This document shows, in pieces, positions 9,888-16,859 of a stretch of 64,000 bases of DNA (position 1 is the stretch's first letter; the number at the start of each line of letters is the position of its first letter). The DNA is taken from NCBI RefSeq assembly GCF_000520815.1, contig NZ_ASRY01000025.1, positions 1-64,000 of the forward strand. The letters are read 5' to 3'. The notes below the pieces were generated by a model. The model was not told where the DNA came from and did not search any database. It was given only the letters and a program-made list of their open reading frames with translations. The position numbers and the translations under genes were made by a program. The stretch comes from Paenibacillus maysiensis (GTDB lineage Bacteria; Bacillota; Bacilli; Paenibacillales; Paenibacillaceae).

Positions 9888-10574
9888 TTATTGCAGAAAT
9901 TTGTAGCCGATTCCCCAAATGGTCTTGATCAATTGCGGTTTCTTAGGGTCTTTTTCGATTTTTCTGCGTAAATGGTTAATATGTACGTCCACAGCCCTCT
10001 CATTAATAAAGGAGTCTGTGCCACGGAGAGCCTGAATCAAGGCATATCTGCTGAATACAATTCCCCGATTCAAATAAAAAAGCTTCATGAGCTCAAATTC
10101 TGAATATGTTGTCTCCACATTCTGTCCGTTAACGGTAATCATTCTTCTCGCTAGATCCAAAGTAATGCCCGTTTCAGGTTCAGGTGCTGTGCCTCTTCCT
10201 TGCAAGCGCGTGATTTCAATACGACGGAAAAGAGCCTCCATCCGTGCTTTTAGCTCTTGCATACTAAAAGGCTTGCAAATATAATCATCTGCTCCCAACG
10301 TAAGTGTACGAATGCGCTCTGATATGTTGTTTTCTGTAGAAATCACGATGATGGGCACATCCGTATGCTTGCGTATCAGTGGGCAGGGATTCACGCCATC
10401 CAAATCCGGAAGCAACAGGTCCAGCAAAATAATATCAGGCTGTACGATCTCAAGCTGGGTAATGCCCTCAGACGCTTGTTCCACTCGAGTAACGTTGTAG
10501 TCTTCTCCTGTTAAATACAAGGAAAGGGTATCTCCCAGCATATTGTCATCTTCAATAATTAAAACATTAGACAT
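9888..10574 (-). CDS. OmpR/PhoB-family response regulator
   Basis: This is a 228-residue two-domain regulator. The receiver at residues 1-120 has the acidic pocket (IEDDN), phospho-acceptor Asp in DIILLDLLLPDLDG and the Lys of DDYICKPFS. The winged-helix DNA-binding domain at 130-228 has SEFELMKLFYLNRGIVFSR and the recognition helix AVDVHINHLRRKI. It lies convergent to the hybrid kinase at 7321-9882; partnership is suggested by position only, and kinases with HPt domains commonly signal to standalone regulators. The 553 bases upstream of its start carry the divergent ectB leader, so the two promoters share this space. Confidence 0.9.
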   Translation of the reverse strand: MSNVLIIEDDNMLGDTLSLYLTGEDYNVTRVEQASEGITQLEIVQPDIILLDLLLPDLDGVNPCPLIRKHTDVPIIVISTENNISERIRTLTLGADDYICKPFSMQELKARMEALFRRIEITRLQGRGTAPEPETGITLDLARRMITVNGQNVETTYSEFELMKLFYLNRGIVFSRYALIQALRGTDSFINERAVDVHINHLRRKIEKDPKKPQLIKTIWGIGYKFLQ

Positions 10575-11127
10575 ATTGATGTTTCCTTATCTATTTTTAA
10601 ATTTTCAACGTTCTTTCTGATAGAGTAACCCCCTTTGGACAGTCTGTCAAAAGATCAGGGGGACCGGGTCAAACCCATAGCCTAACAGAACGAATTCATA
10701 TCTTTTTGATATGGAAATATACTATTTTTGATATTTTTAGCTCTATTCCGACATTTTTCGTGGAAAATTAACAAAATCCCTTAAGCCTTAGACCCTCGAT
10801 TACAAAAATTTAACAAAACACATCAGAAGCATGCATTGACTTCAAAAATAATTATGGTATTTTATTACATAGGAGTGACATCTACTGATAGAGACCCCTT
10901 AGAAAACCCCACCACTTAATCTTATGGAGTTTAATTTACTCTCAATAGGCTACTCTGCATTTATTTATCTGTACTCTATTCGTTCCCGTGATCGTACTCA
11001 TGATTCTTTGGTGTGGCTACCCCTTTGCGATTCAGTCTGTCTTCTCATTTTAGATTACATATTTACACTTTTTTTGCTTTCCATGCTTGTATTTTTTCAA
11101 ATCAGGTCAGCGGGAGGACGAGAGATT
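10575..11127. other. Long divergent intergenic region between the response regulator and ectB
   Basis: About 550 bases without a supported gene. It holds a partial inverted repeat (CCCCCTTTGGAC near 10630 with GATCAGGGGGACC near 10657) and a strongly AT-rich tract (10690-10870) with several possible -10 boxes. An open frame continuous with ectB runs back to 10924, but it lacks a ribosome site and is out of keeping with the family length. The length suggests a long ectB leader, but I recognise no known riboswitch. Confidence 0.35.
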
Positions 11128-12390
11128 ATGAACACATTTGAAGCACTGGAGTCCAATGTAAGATCCTATTGCAGAAGTTTTCCGGTTATTTTCAACAAAG
11201 CGAAGAACGATGTGCTGTACACAGAGGCAGGAGAGGGATATATCGACTTTTTTGCCGGAGCAGGGGCTTTGAACTACGGGCACAATAATGATTTCATGAA
11301 AAACCGGCTTTTGGATTATTTAACCTCAGACCGGATTATGCATGGTTTGGATATGTTTACGACGGCCAAACAGGAGTTTATTGAATCTTTCTCCGAGCAT
11401 ATTCTCCAGCCCAAGGGCTTGAATTATAAGCTGCAATTTTGCGGTCCGACTGGTACTAATGCGGTGGAGGCGGCATTGAAGCTTGCGCGCAAGGTGAAGA
11501 AAAGAAATGGAATTTTTGCTTTTATGGGCGCGTTTCACGGCATGTCGCTAGGTGGTTTGTCTGTTACCAGTAACAACTCCATGCGAGAGAGCGCCGGTGT
11601 ACCCTTGAATAACGTCACCTTCATCCCTTATAACAGTACGTTTAACGGCTTGGATACCATTTTATATATGGAGCAGCTTTTAACGGATACCCATTCCGGG
11701 GTGGAAAAGCCAGCGGCCATCATTCTGGAAACGGTACAGGCTGAGGGCGGTATTAACATCGCGGATACCGAATGGCTGCGTGATTTGCGGCAGCTGTGCG
11801 ATGATCATGATATTTTGCTGATTATTGACGATATACAGGTTGGCTGCGGTCGGGTTGGTTCGTTCTTCTCGTTTGAGCGGGCGGGTATCGTTCCTGATAT
11901 GGTTGTTTTGTCCAAGTCAATCAGTGGCTATGGTTTGCCGATGTCCCTGTTGCTGATCAAGCCGGAATTGGATATTTGGAGTCCTGGTGAGCACAATGGC
12001 ACCTTCCGTGGAAATCAGCTTGCTTTTGTCGCTGCAAAGGCAGCGCTGGAGTTCAGGGATACGGTAGGGCTGGAAGCACAGGTGAAGGAAAAAGAGGCGT
12101 TTGTCCAGCAATTTTTGCGTGAACATATTCAAACCATCGATCCTCTCATTGAAATTCGCGGCTTGGGTCTGATCTGGGGAATTGATGTATCCCACCTGGG
12201 AGAAGCGTTCGCCAAGGAGGTTGCTACTCTCTGCTTTAGTAAGGGCCTCATCATTGAGCGGGCTGGACGTAACGATACGGTGATTAAAATTATGCCTGCG
12301 CTAACGATCAGCTTGGAAAACCTGCGTGAAGGCTGCAACATCATTAAAGAAAGCATGGTTCAGGTGTCCAGCACACTGGTTACTTTGTAA
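11128..12390 (+). CDS. ectB: Diaminobutyrate-2-oxoglutarate aminotransferase (EctB type)
   Basis: The 420-residue class-III PLP aminotransferase converts aspartate beta-semialdehyde and glutamate into L-2,4-diaminobutyrate. Its features match EctB: FFAGAGALNYGHNN near the N-terminus, the LQFCGPTGTNAVEAALKLARK helix, the GAFHGMSLGGLSVTSN loop, an Asp-containing IIDDIQVGCGRVG motif, and the PLP Lys 263 in VLSKSISGYGLP. The start at ATG 11128 follows GGGAGGACG. The flanking genes include no ectA or ectC, so ectoine is not the product here. In P. polymyxa relatives a stand-alone EctB supplies Dab for polymyxin-type lipopeptides, which is the likeliest role by established knowledge. A terminator follows directly. 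Confidence 0.9.
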   Translation: MNTFEALESNVRSYCRSFPVIFNKAKNDVLYTEAGEGYIDFFAGAGALNYGHNNDFMKNRLLDYLTSDRIMHGLDMFTTAKQEFIESFSEHILQPKGLNYKLQFCGPTGTNAVEAALKLARKVKKRNGIFAFMGAFHGMSLGGLSVTSNNSMRESAGVPLNNVTFIPYNSTFNGLDTILYMEQLLTDTHSGVEKPAAIILETVQAEGGINIADTEWLRDLRQLCDDHDILLIIDDIQVGCGRVGSFFSFERAGIVPDMVVLSKSISGYGLPMSLLLIKPELDIWSPGEHNGTFRGNQLAFVAAKAALEFRDTVGLEAQVKEKEAFVQQFLREHIQTIDPLIEIRGLGLIWGIDVSHLGEAFAKEVATLCFSKGLIIERAGRNDTVIKIMPALTISLENLREGCNIIKESMVQVSSTLVTL

Positions 12391-12416
12391 ATCTTCATAT
12401 TTTAACAGATCGACGG

Positions 12417-12460
12417 GAACCTCCATCGCTGCTATTTTCTAGCGGTAGGAGGTTCTTTGT
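12417..12460 (+). terminator. Terminator after ectB
   Basis: GAACCTCC (12417-12424) pairs with GGAGGTTC (12448-12455). AGCGGT/GCTGCT partial pairing lies inside, and TTTGT follows. The poly-T is short but the stem is solid. Confidence 0.65.
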
Positions 12461-12484
12461 CAAACCACCAACAATCCGGTATGA

Positions 12485-12499
12485 TGAGAATAATTATCA
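12485..12499. promoter_or_regulatory. Fur-box-like operator upstream of the AraC gene
   Basis: TGAGAATAATTATCA matches the 7-1-7 Fur/PerR-family palindrome TGATAATNATTATCA at all but one position. It lies 25 bases before the AraC-type gene, in promoter position. The match is seen; control by ferric iron through Fur is inferred. Confidence 0.65.
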
Positions 12500-12524
12500 A
12501 TGAACAATACTGGAGTGAAACGCT

Positions 12525-13502
12525 ATGCAGGAAGCTACTTTTCATCATAATTTTAATCTGTTTCTTGAAAAACTGGAGCTGAACGCTGACGTTACAGGTT
12601 ATAAAGCTCCGATGGAACTTATACAAACCGTGGGGAAGGGCACTATTCGCCGTTGCTCCCCGCGCCTGGATATGGAGCTTGTGGTTTCAGACTATACCTT
12701 TCATCAAAGCCGAACGATTGATTTTGTGGCTACTGTGCCTATGGTGGAGCTTACTTGCTGTTTTCGCGGCGGACGGGAGGTTCAGGCGTCGGGAGTACGA
12801 CATGAAATTGTGCCGGGGCATTTTTCGTTACAGCTCCTGAAGCCGGGTGAAGCTCGCTTTGAATTTACGGCGAATGAGCAATTTACGATGCTGGGCATCG
12901 GGATTCCGGTATCGACGTTTCATTATTTTATGGAAGAGGCGGACGGAAGAAGGAGTGTAGATTTTGCGGATTTACTCGGACCTCATTCGTTTCGCGCTTT
13001 TCAGGCTCGCATGAATCCAGTTGCCGTCTTCAAGTTGACTCAGTTGATGCAGGGCATCCAATCCGGTTCGATACGCAATATTGAAATGGAATGTGCCGTA
13101 TTGGATTTGTGGATGCTCGCTTTACGCACCTTTTTCGAGGATGGGCATGATCCATCTGTCTCCTTGAACCGGGACGAAATCGCCAAAATTAAGAGGGCGC
13201 GTCAAATTATGCTGGAGCACATGGCGGAGCCGCCGTCTCTCTTGCAGCTTTCACGTATGATCGGCATGAATGACTACAAATTGAAAATGGGCTACAAGGA
13301 AATGTACGGAACAACCGTCTTTGGAGATCTGCGTGAACAACGGCTGGATCAGGCACTTCATTTGCTGCAAGTCGGAGGAAATAGTGTGACGGAAGTTTCT
13401 TGTGCGGTGGGTTATTCCAATCCAAGCTACTTTGCAGAGGCATTCCGAAAAAAATACGGCTGCAACCCGGGTACGCTCGTCCGAAATCGCTTATTCAGCT
13501 AA
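12525..13502 (+). CDS. AraC-family regulator, siderophore-type (PchR/YbtA-like architecture)
   Basis: The 325-residue protein has a divergent N-terminal ligand domain (about 1-220) and a C-terminal double helix-turn-helix (about 225-325). The latter contains PPSLLQLSRMIGMNDYKLKMGYKEMYG and the second helix pair VTEVSCAVGYSNPSYFAEAFRKKYGCNPG. The ligand half, with its VRHEIVPGHFSLQLLKPGE pattern, resembles iron-responsive siderophore regulators rather than sugar-binding cupins. A Fur-like box lies just upstream and an MFS transporter just downstream on the same strand, so it probably switches on that transporter when iron is low and a siderophore is present. No siderophore synthase is in the window. 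The start follows CTGGAGTG. Confidence 0.82.
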   Translation: MQEATFHHNFNLFLEKLELNADVTGYKAPMELIQTVGKGTIRRCSPRLDMELVVSDYTFHQSRTIDFVATVPMVELTCCFRGGREVQASGVRHEIVPGHFSLQLLKPGEARFEFTANEQFTMLGIGIPVSTFHYFMEEADGRRSVDFADLLGPHSFRAFQARMNPVAVFKLTQLMQGIQSGSIRNIEMECAVLDLWMLALRTFFEDGHDPSVSLNRDEIAKIKRARQIMLEHMAEPPSLLQLSRMIGMNDYKLKMGYKEMYGTTVFGDLREQRLDQALHLLQVGGNSVTEVSCAVGYSNPSYFAEAFRKKYGCNPGTLVRNRLFS

Positions 13503-13571
13503 ATAACCCATTCCCGCAAACCAGCAACGAATTCCGTTAGCTGGTAGATCAGAACCGAACCCCCGTGTAGG

Positions 13572-13608
13572 ATGAATGACAAGGTTACTGTACCTGTTAT
13601 TCATTCAT
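13572..13608. promoter_or_regulatory. Inverted repeat upstream of the MFS gene
   Basis: ATGAATGACAAGGT (13572-13585) is an imperfect inverted copy of ACCTGTTATTCATTCAT (13592-13608). It sits about 20 bases before the MFS start and overlaps the probable ribosome-site leader. It may be an operator for the neighbouring AraC regulator or a small mRNA hairpin. Confidence 0.35.
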
Positions 13609-13627
13609 AAGAAGGGGGAACTAGGGT

Positions 13628-14845
13628 ATGAATTCCGTACCACATGTACAAAAAGCACCTAACCCAAAACATTTCTGGACACTCGTCCTGTGCGGAACTT
13701 TACTGGTCATTACAACCACAGGCTTGGCCCGTATGGGTTATGGTGCTGTGCTTCCGTATATGCAGAAGGGGCTGCATCTGACGATATCACAGACAGGGTT
13801 ACTGGGAACGATCATGTTTCTGGGTTATTTGCTCACGGTAGGCTTGTCAGGTGTGCTGGCTGTACGCTGGGGAGCTAAATTGGTGCTTATAACGGGCAGT
13901 GCGGCTGTAGTGGTCAGTATGCTCGGATTGGCATGGTCGCCTTCATTTTGGGCTATCGAATTGTTCATGTTCGTTATTGGGGCTGGCAGCTCACTTGTAT
14001 TTACTCCACTGATGTCCCTGATGATCGGCTGGTTTCCGCAGCAGCGGGGGAAGGTGTTAGGTATACTGTTGAGTGGCGCCGGTATCGGCATGTTATTAAG
14101 TGGTTTTCTGATCCCTGTGATCATACGGGTATTTCCCCATGACGGCTGGCGCGCTGTATGGTTGTGCTTCGGGATTATTTCGTTGGTGGTGCTTGTGTTG
14201 TCACTATTTGTTCTGAAAAATCCGGCATCTGCCCGTCAAACGGTAAGCGAGGAGGATAAGCCCCAGTGGCTGAAAAATAAGGAGCTTACCCGCATTGCTG
14301 TTTTATATTTTCTGATTGGCATGGCCTATCTAATACCTAATCTGTATCAAAGCAGCTATATGCTGGAGGCAGGTATTTCAAGCAGCACGACAGGGCTGAT
14401 TTATGCGTTTGCAGGGGTATTCAGCATTATAGGCGGCCCTGTATGGGGAAGTATCTCGGACAAGGCAGGGGTGCAACGAACATTTATGCTGGCGTGGATT
14501 TTTGCTGTGCTTGGGGATCTCGTTCCCATTGTTATGGACAACGTGTGGGGCTTTGCGATTTCATCCATCATTTGGGGTTCGAGCATCGGAGGGCTAGTCA
14601 CCTTGATCCAGGTTAAAGCTTCACAGCAGGTTCCGTCCAAATATGTTCCCTCTGCCATCGGGTTTATCTCTGTATTTTATGCAGTAGGGCAGATGCTGGG
14701 TCCGGCGCTGTCAGGCTGGATGATCGAGCATATGGGGGGCTTTGCCGCCGCTTACGGCTTGGGGGCTGTCGTCTATGCATTAGGCTTCGTGCTGAATAGC
14801 AGGGGGAAAGTCGTTTCCGTGCAATCAGAACGCAGTTCGTTATAA
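13628..14845 (+). CDS. Major facilitator superfamily transporter (YbfB/YjiJ-like)
   Basis: The 405-residue protein has about 12 hydrophobic segments split by a basic loop near residue 200 (SARQTVSEEDKPQWLKNKEL). The first segment carries the GLARMGYGAVLPYMQ pattern seen in YbfB/YjiJ-like permeases, and the loop after TM2 carries the MFS motif-A remnant. Substrate cannot be read from sequence. Its neighbour is a siderophore-type AraC regulator with a Fur-like box, so export of a siderophore or uptake of an iron complex is a reasonable guess. It is preceded by AAGGGGGAA and closed by a bidirectional hairpin shared with the convergent oxidoreductase gene. Confidence 0.8.
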   Translation: MNSVPHVQKAPNPKHFWTLVLCGTLLVITTTGLARMGYGAVLPYMQKGLHLTISQTGLLGTIMFLGYLLTVGLSGVLAVRWGAKLVLITGSAAVVVSMLGLAWSPSFWAIELFMFVIGAGSSLVFTPLMSLMIGWFPQQRGKVLGILLSGAGIGMLLSGFLIPVIIRVFPHDGWRAVWLCFGIISLVVLVLSLFVLKNPASARQTVSEEDKPQWLKNKELTRIAVLYFLIGMAYLIPNLYQSSYMLEAGISSSTTGLIYAFAGVFSIIGGPVWGSISDKAGVQRTFMLAWIFAVLGDLVPIVMDNVWGFAISSIIWGSSIGGLVTLIQVKASQQVPSKYVPSAIGFISVFYAVGQMLGPALSGWMIEHMGGFAAAYGLGAVVYALGFVLNSRGKVVSVQSERSSL

Positions 14846-14876
14846 TTCCTGATTTGAAAATTAAACTCAAAAAAAA

Positions 14877-14945
14877 GCCCCCTGGTCGATAGACTGCCAC
14901 GTTCTGCGTCACAGCAGGTGGTAGCTCCAACCAAGGGGCATTTTC
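14877..14945. terminator. Bidirectional terminator between the MFS and oxidoreductase genes
   Basis: GCCCCCTGGT (14877-14886) pairs with ACCAAGGGGC (14930-14939). An eight-A run lies on the left and TTTT on the right, so it can serve both convergent genes. Confidence 0.75.
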
Positions 14946-14953
14946 CAATAGAA

Positions 14954-15472
14954 TTAAGAAGTAACGGTTTGCACGTATCTTTGCGCGGATTGCTCAAGCT
15001 CCTCATCGGTCAGAACCCCAGTGCCATATTGCACGAAATAAGGGAGCAATTTGACACCAACCAAGTGGCTTGTAGCTTCGAGGGGTCTCAGCAGTTCTTC
15101 GATTGTGTATCTGTTCCGTCCGTCATGTTGATAATTTTCCTCTACACTAGCGGCAGACAGAGCAATCAGTAACTCTTTGCCCTCCAATTTGCCACCTTCG
15201 CTTCCATAAGCCCAACCGTAAGTCAGAACCGCATCTTGCCATTTTTTCAGCAGGGAAGGGGTGCTATACCAGTAAAAAGGAAATTGCAGTACGATACGGT
15301 CATGCTGCTCCAGCAGTTCCTGCTCTTGAGCTACATTGATTTTCTCATCCGGGTATACTTCATACAGGTTATGAACGGTTACACCCGATTGCTTTTTGAG
15401 CTCCTGGACCCATCTTTTGTTAACGCGGGACTCCGCAAGATTAGGGTGGGCTACAATAACAAGTGTTGACAT
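14954..15472 (-). CDS. NAD(P)H-dependent flavin oxidoreductase / quinone reductase (YwrO/KefF/MdaB-like)
   Basis: The 172-residue flavodoxin-like protein begins with MSTLVIVAHPNLAESRVNK, the family's FMN-binding loop. It continues with IVLQFPFYWYSTPSLLKKWQDAVLTYGWAYG, the hallmark of MdaB/KefF/YwrO proteins, and ends with a helix typical of the family. It should use NAD(P)H to reduce quinones or similar electrophiles in two-electron steps, protecting against their toxicity. AGGAGATG precedes the start. Its promoter region contains two TACTTNNAAGTA-type repeats, resembling targets of quinone-sensing HxlR/YodB-type repressors, although no such regulator lies next to it. Confidence 0.85.
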   Translation of the reverse strand: MSTLVIVAHPNLAESRVNKRWVQELKKQSGVTVHNLYEVYPDEKINVAQEQELLEQHDRIVLQFPFYWYSTPSLLKKWQDAVLTYGWAYGSEGGKLEGKELLIALSAASVEENYQHDGRNRYTIEELLRPLEATSHLVGVKLLPYFVQYGTGVLTDEELEQSAQRYVQTVTS

Positions 15473-15490
15473 AAGAAAACATCTCCTTCA

Positions 15491-15531
15491 ACTTATTTTA
15501 TGTAAGTAAATTACGTTATTACTTGTAAGTA
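15491..15531. promoter_or_regulatory. Paired inverted repeats in the oxidoreductase promoter
   Basis: ACTTA...TAAGT (15491-15507) and TACTT-GT-AAGTA (15520-15531) are two palindromic sites immediately upstream of the oxidoreductase start. Similar TACTT/AAGTA boxes bind YodB/HxlR-type repressors in Bacillus. The binding factor is inferred. Confidence 0.5.
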
Positions 15532-15574
15532 TTATAGTTTCAGCTTATATTCTTGTCAAATGGCTTGTTTTTTT

Positions 15575-15602
15575 GAAAAAATCCCCGGCAAGTGAGTGCC
15601 GG
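15575..15602 (-). terminator. Terminator of the diguanylate cyclase gene
   Basis: Read on the minus strand, CCGGCA-CTCACT-TGCCGG forms a 6-bp GC stem followed by GGATTTTTTC, 32 bases past the stop. Confidence 0.75.
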
Positions 15603-15633
15603 AGAAGTCATCCTGTGAGTATTCTCTGTCGAA

Positions 15634-16752
15634 TTAGGCAATATGATTGAGCGAAACTATCTTATTCTTACCAGAACGCTTGGCTTGATATAGATAGTCG
15701 TCCGCTTCCTGAAAGAACGCATCTTTGTTCATTTCTTCTGTATAGCTTTTCAGACCAATGCTTACGGTTACGGAAATGTTTTGCTTTTTTTCGTAAAAAG
15801 TCATCTTTTCCACTTCGTGCCGGATGTTTTCGGCGATTTGATAAGCTTCTTCAAAGGTATGCTCGAACATCAGGATGGCAAATTCCTCACCACCATAGCG
15901 GGCCGCAATATCATTTGCTGTAATCTGCTCTGTGATGATTTGCGAAATGCCCTCCAAAATTTTATCTCCGAACTGGTGCCCATAATTATCATTAATTTTC
16001 TTGAAATTGTCAATATCCACTAACGCGAGATGAATAATGGCGCCTTGTTCGGCATATTCGAGTGCTTTTTCATAGAAGTTCTGAAAAGACAAATGATTGT
16101 ACAGCTTGGTTAACCCGTCGGTCATCGACATTTTGCTTATAATCGCGTTGCTGATCATCAACTCCTGTTGGGCGCGCTGTGTTTTGTACAAATCCACTAA
16201 CAAATCGCGGCCGCTTGCCTGAATAATAAGAGCGATAAAGGTAGACATAATCAAAAATGTCGGAATGGCCACGATATCAAAGCTCGACAAATAGGTGCGG
16301 AATGATCTATCTACTGCCAGCAACAAAAAAAACACAACCACTTGTAATACAAAGGAAAGCCATATCAAGCGACGATTGAAAAACAGGATGGATGAGAAAA
16401 TAGGCAACAAACACAACGCCGTAATAATTCGGATATCGTAGTTTAGTCGAATGATCGTCCAGCAAATGACCGTGCTCGCTATAAACAGAATCGCGAAAGA
16501 ATACCTATTACATTTAAAATGAGCTATTTCTGCAAGCAAGTTGGAGCCGCTCATGATCAGCGTCGGAACAATAAGGGTTTCAATGTAAAATTCATAAGGA
16601 GAAGCGTGGTAATCAAGAAACAAATAGCAGCCCAACTGGGTGATAAAATGTACGGCAATAATCATCCAGTACAGTAATAACATTTTGCGTACCCAGCGGG
16701 CTTGCTTCATTTTGTAATCCATGGTTTGTGTAAGCCGTTTTGTCTTGGTCAT
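15634..16752 (-). CDS. Membrane-anchored diguanylate cyclase (GGDEF domain)
   Basis: The 372-residue protein has six or so hydrophobic segments at residues 22-200, forming an integral-membrane sensor, then a GGDEF domain at about 205-372. The active-site motif is intact as GGEEF (in RYGGEEFAILMFEH), the substrate-binding DIDNFKKINDNYGHQFGD segment is present, and so is SVSIGLKSY. It should make cyclic di-GMP from two GTP at the membrane, controlling motility or matrix formation. I see no RxxD inhibitory site immediately before GGEEF, so product inhibition may be absent. It has its own terminator and lies alone. Confidence 0.9.
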   Translation of the reverse strand: MTKTKRLTQTMDYKMKQARWVRKMLLLYWMIIAVHFITQLGCYLFLDYHASPYEFYIETLIVPTLIMSGSNLLAEIAHFKCNRYSFAILFIASTVICWTIIRLNYDIRIITALCLLPIFSSILFFNRRLIWLSFVLQVVVFFLLLAVDRSFRTYLSSFDIVAIPTFLIMSTFIALIIQASGRDLLVDLYKTQRAQQELMISNAIISKMSMTDGLTKLYNHLSFQNFYEKALEYAEQGAIIHLALVDIDNFKKINDNYGHQFGDKILEGISQIITEQITANDIAARYGGEEFAILMFEHTFEEAYQIAENIRHEVEKMTFYEKKQNISVTVSIGLKSYTEEMNKDAFFQEADDYLYQAKRSGKNKIVSLNHIA

Positions 16753-16859
16753 GATGTCACCACACTTAATATATCTTTAGCCATTCTCGTATTATAAGAT
16801 ACTATGTGATGAAGTTGAAGCTAATTTTTTAGGGGTCGATTTAGGGGTCAATGTACTTG

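Noticed and set aside
10924-11127. N-terminal extension of EctB
   Set aside because: Hydrophobic low-quality sequence with no ribosome site; EctB proteins start at the MNTFEALESNV-like segment with GGGAGGACG ahead.
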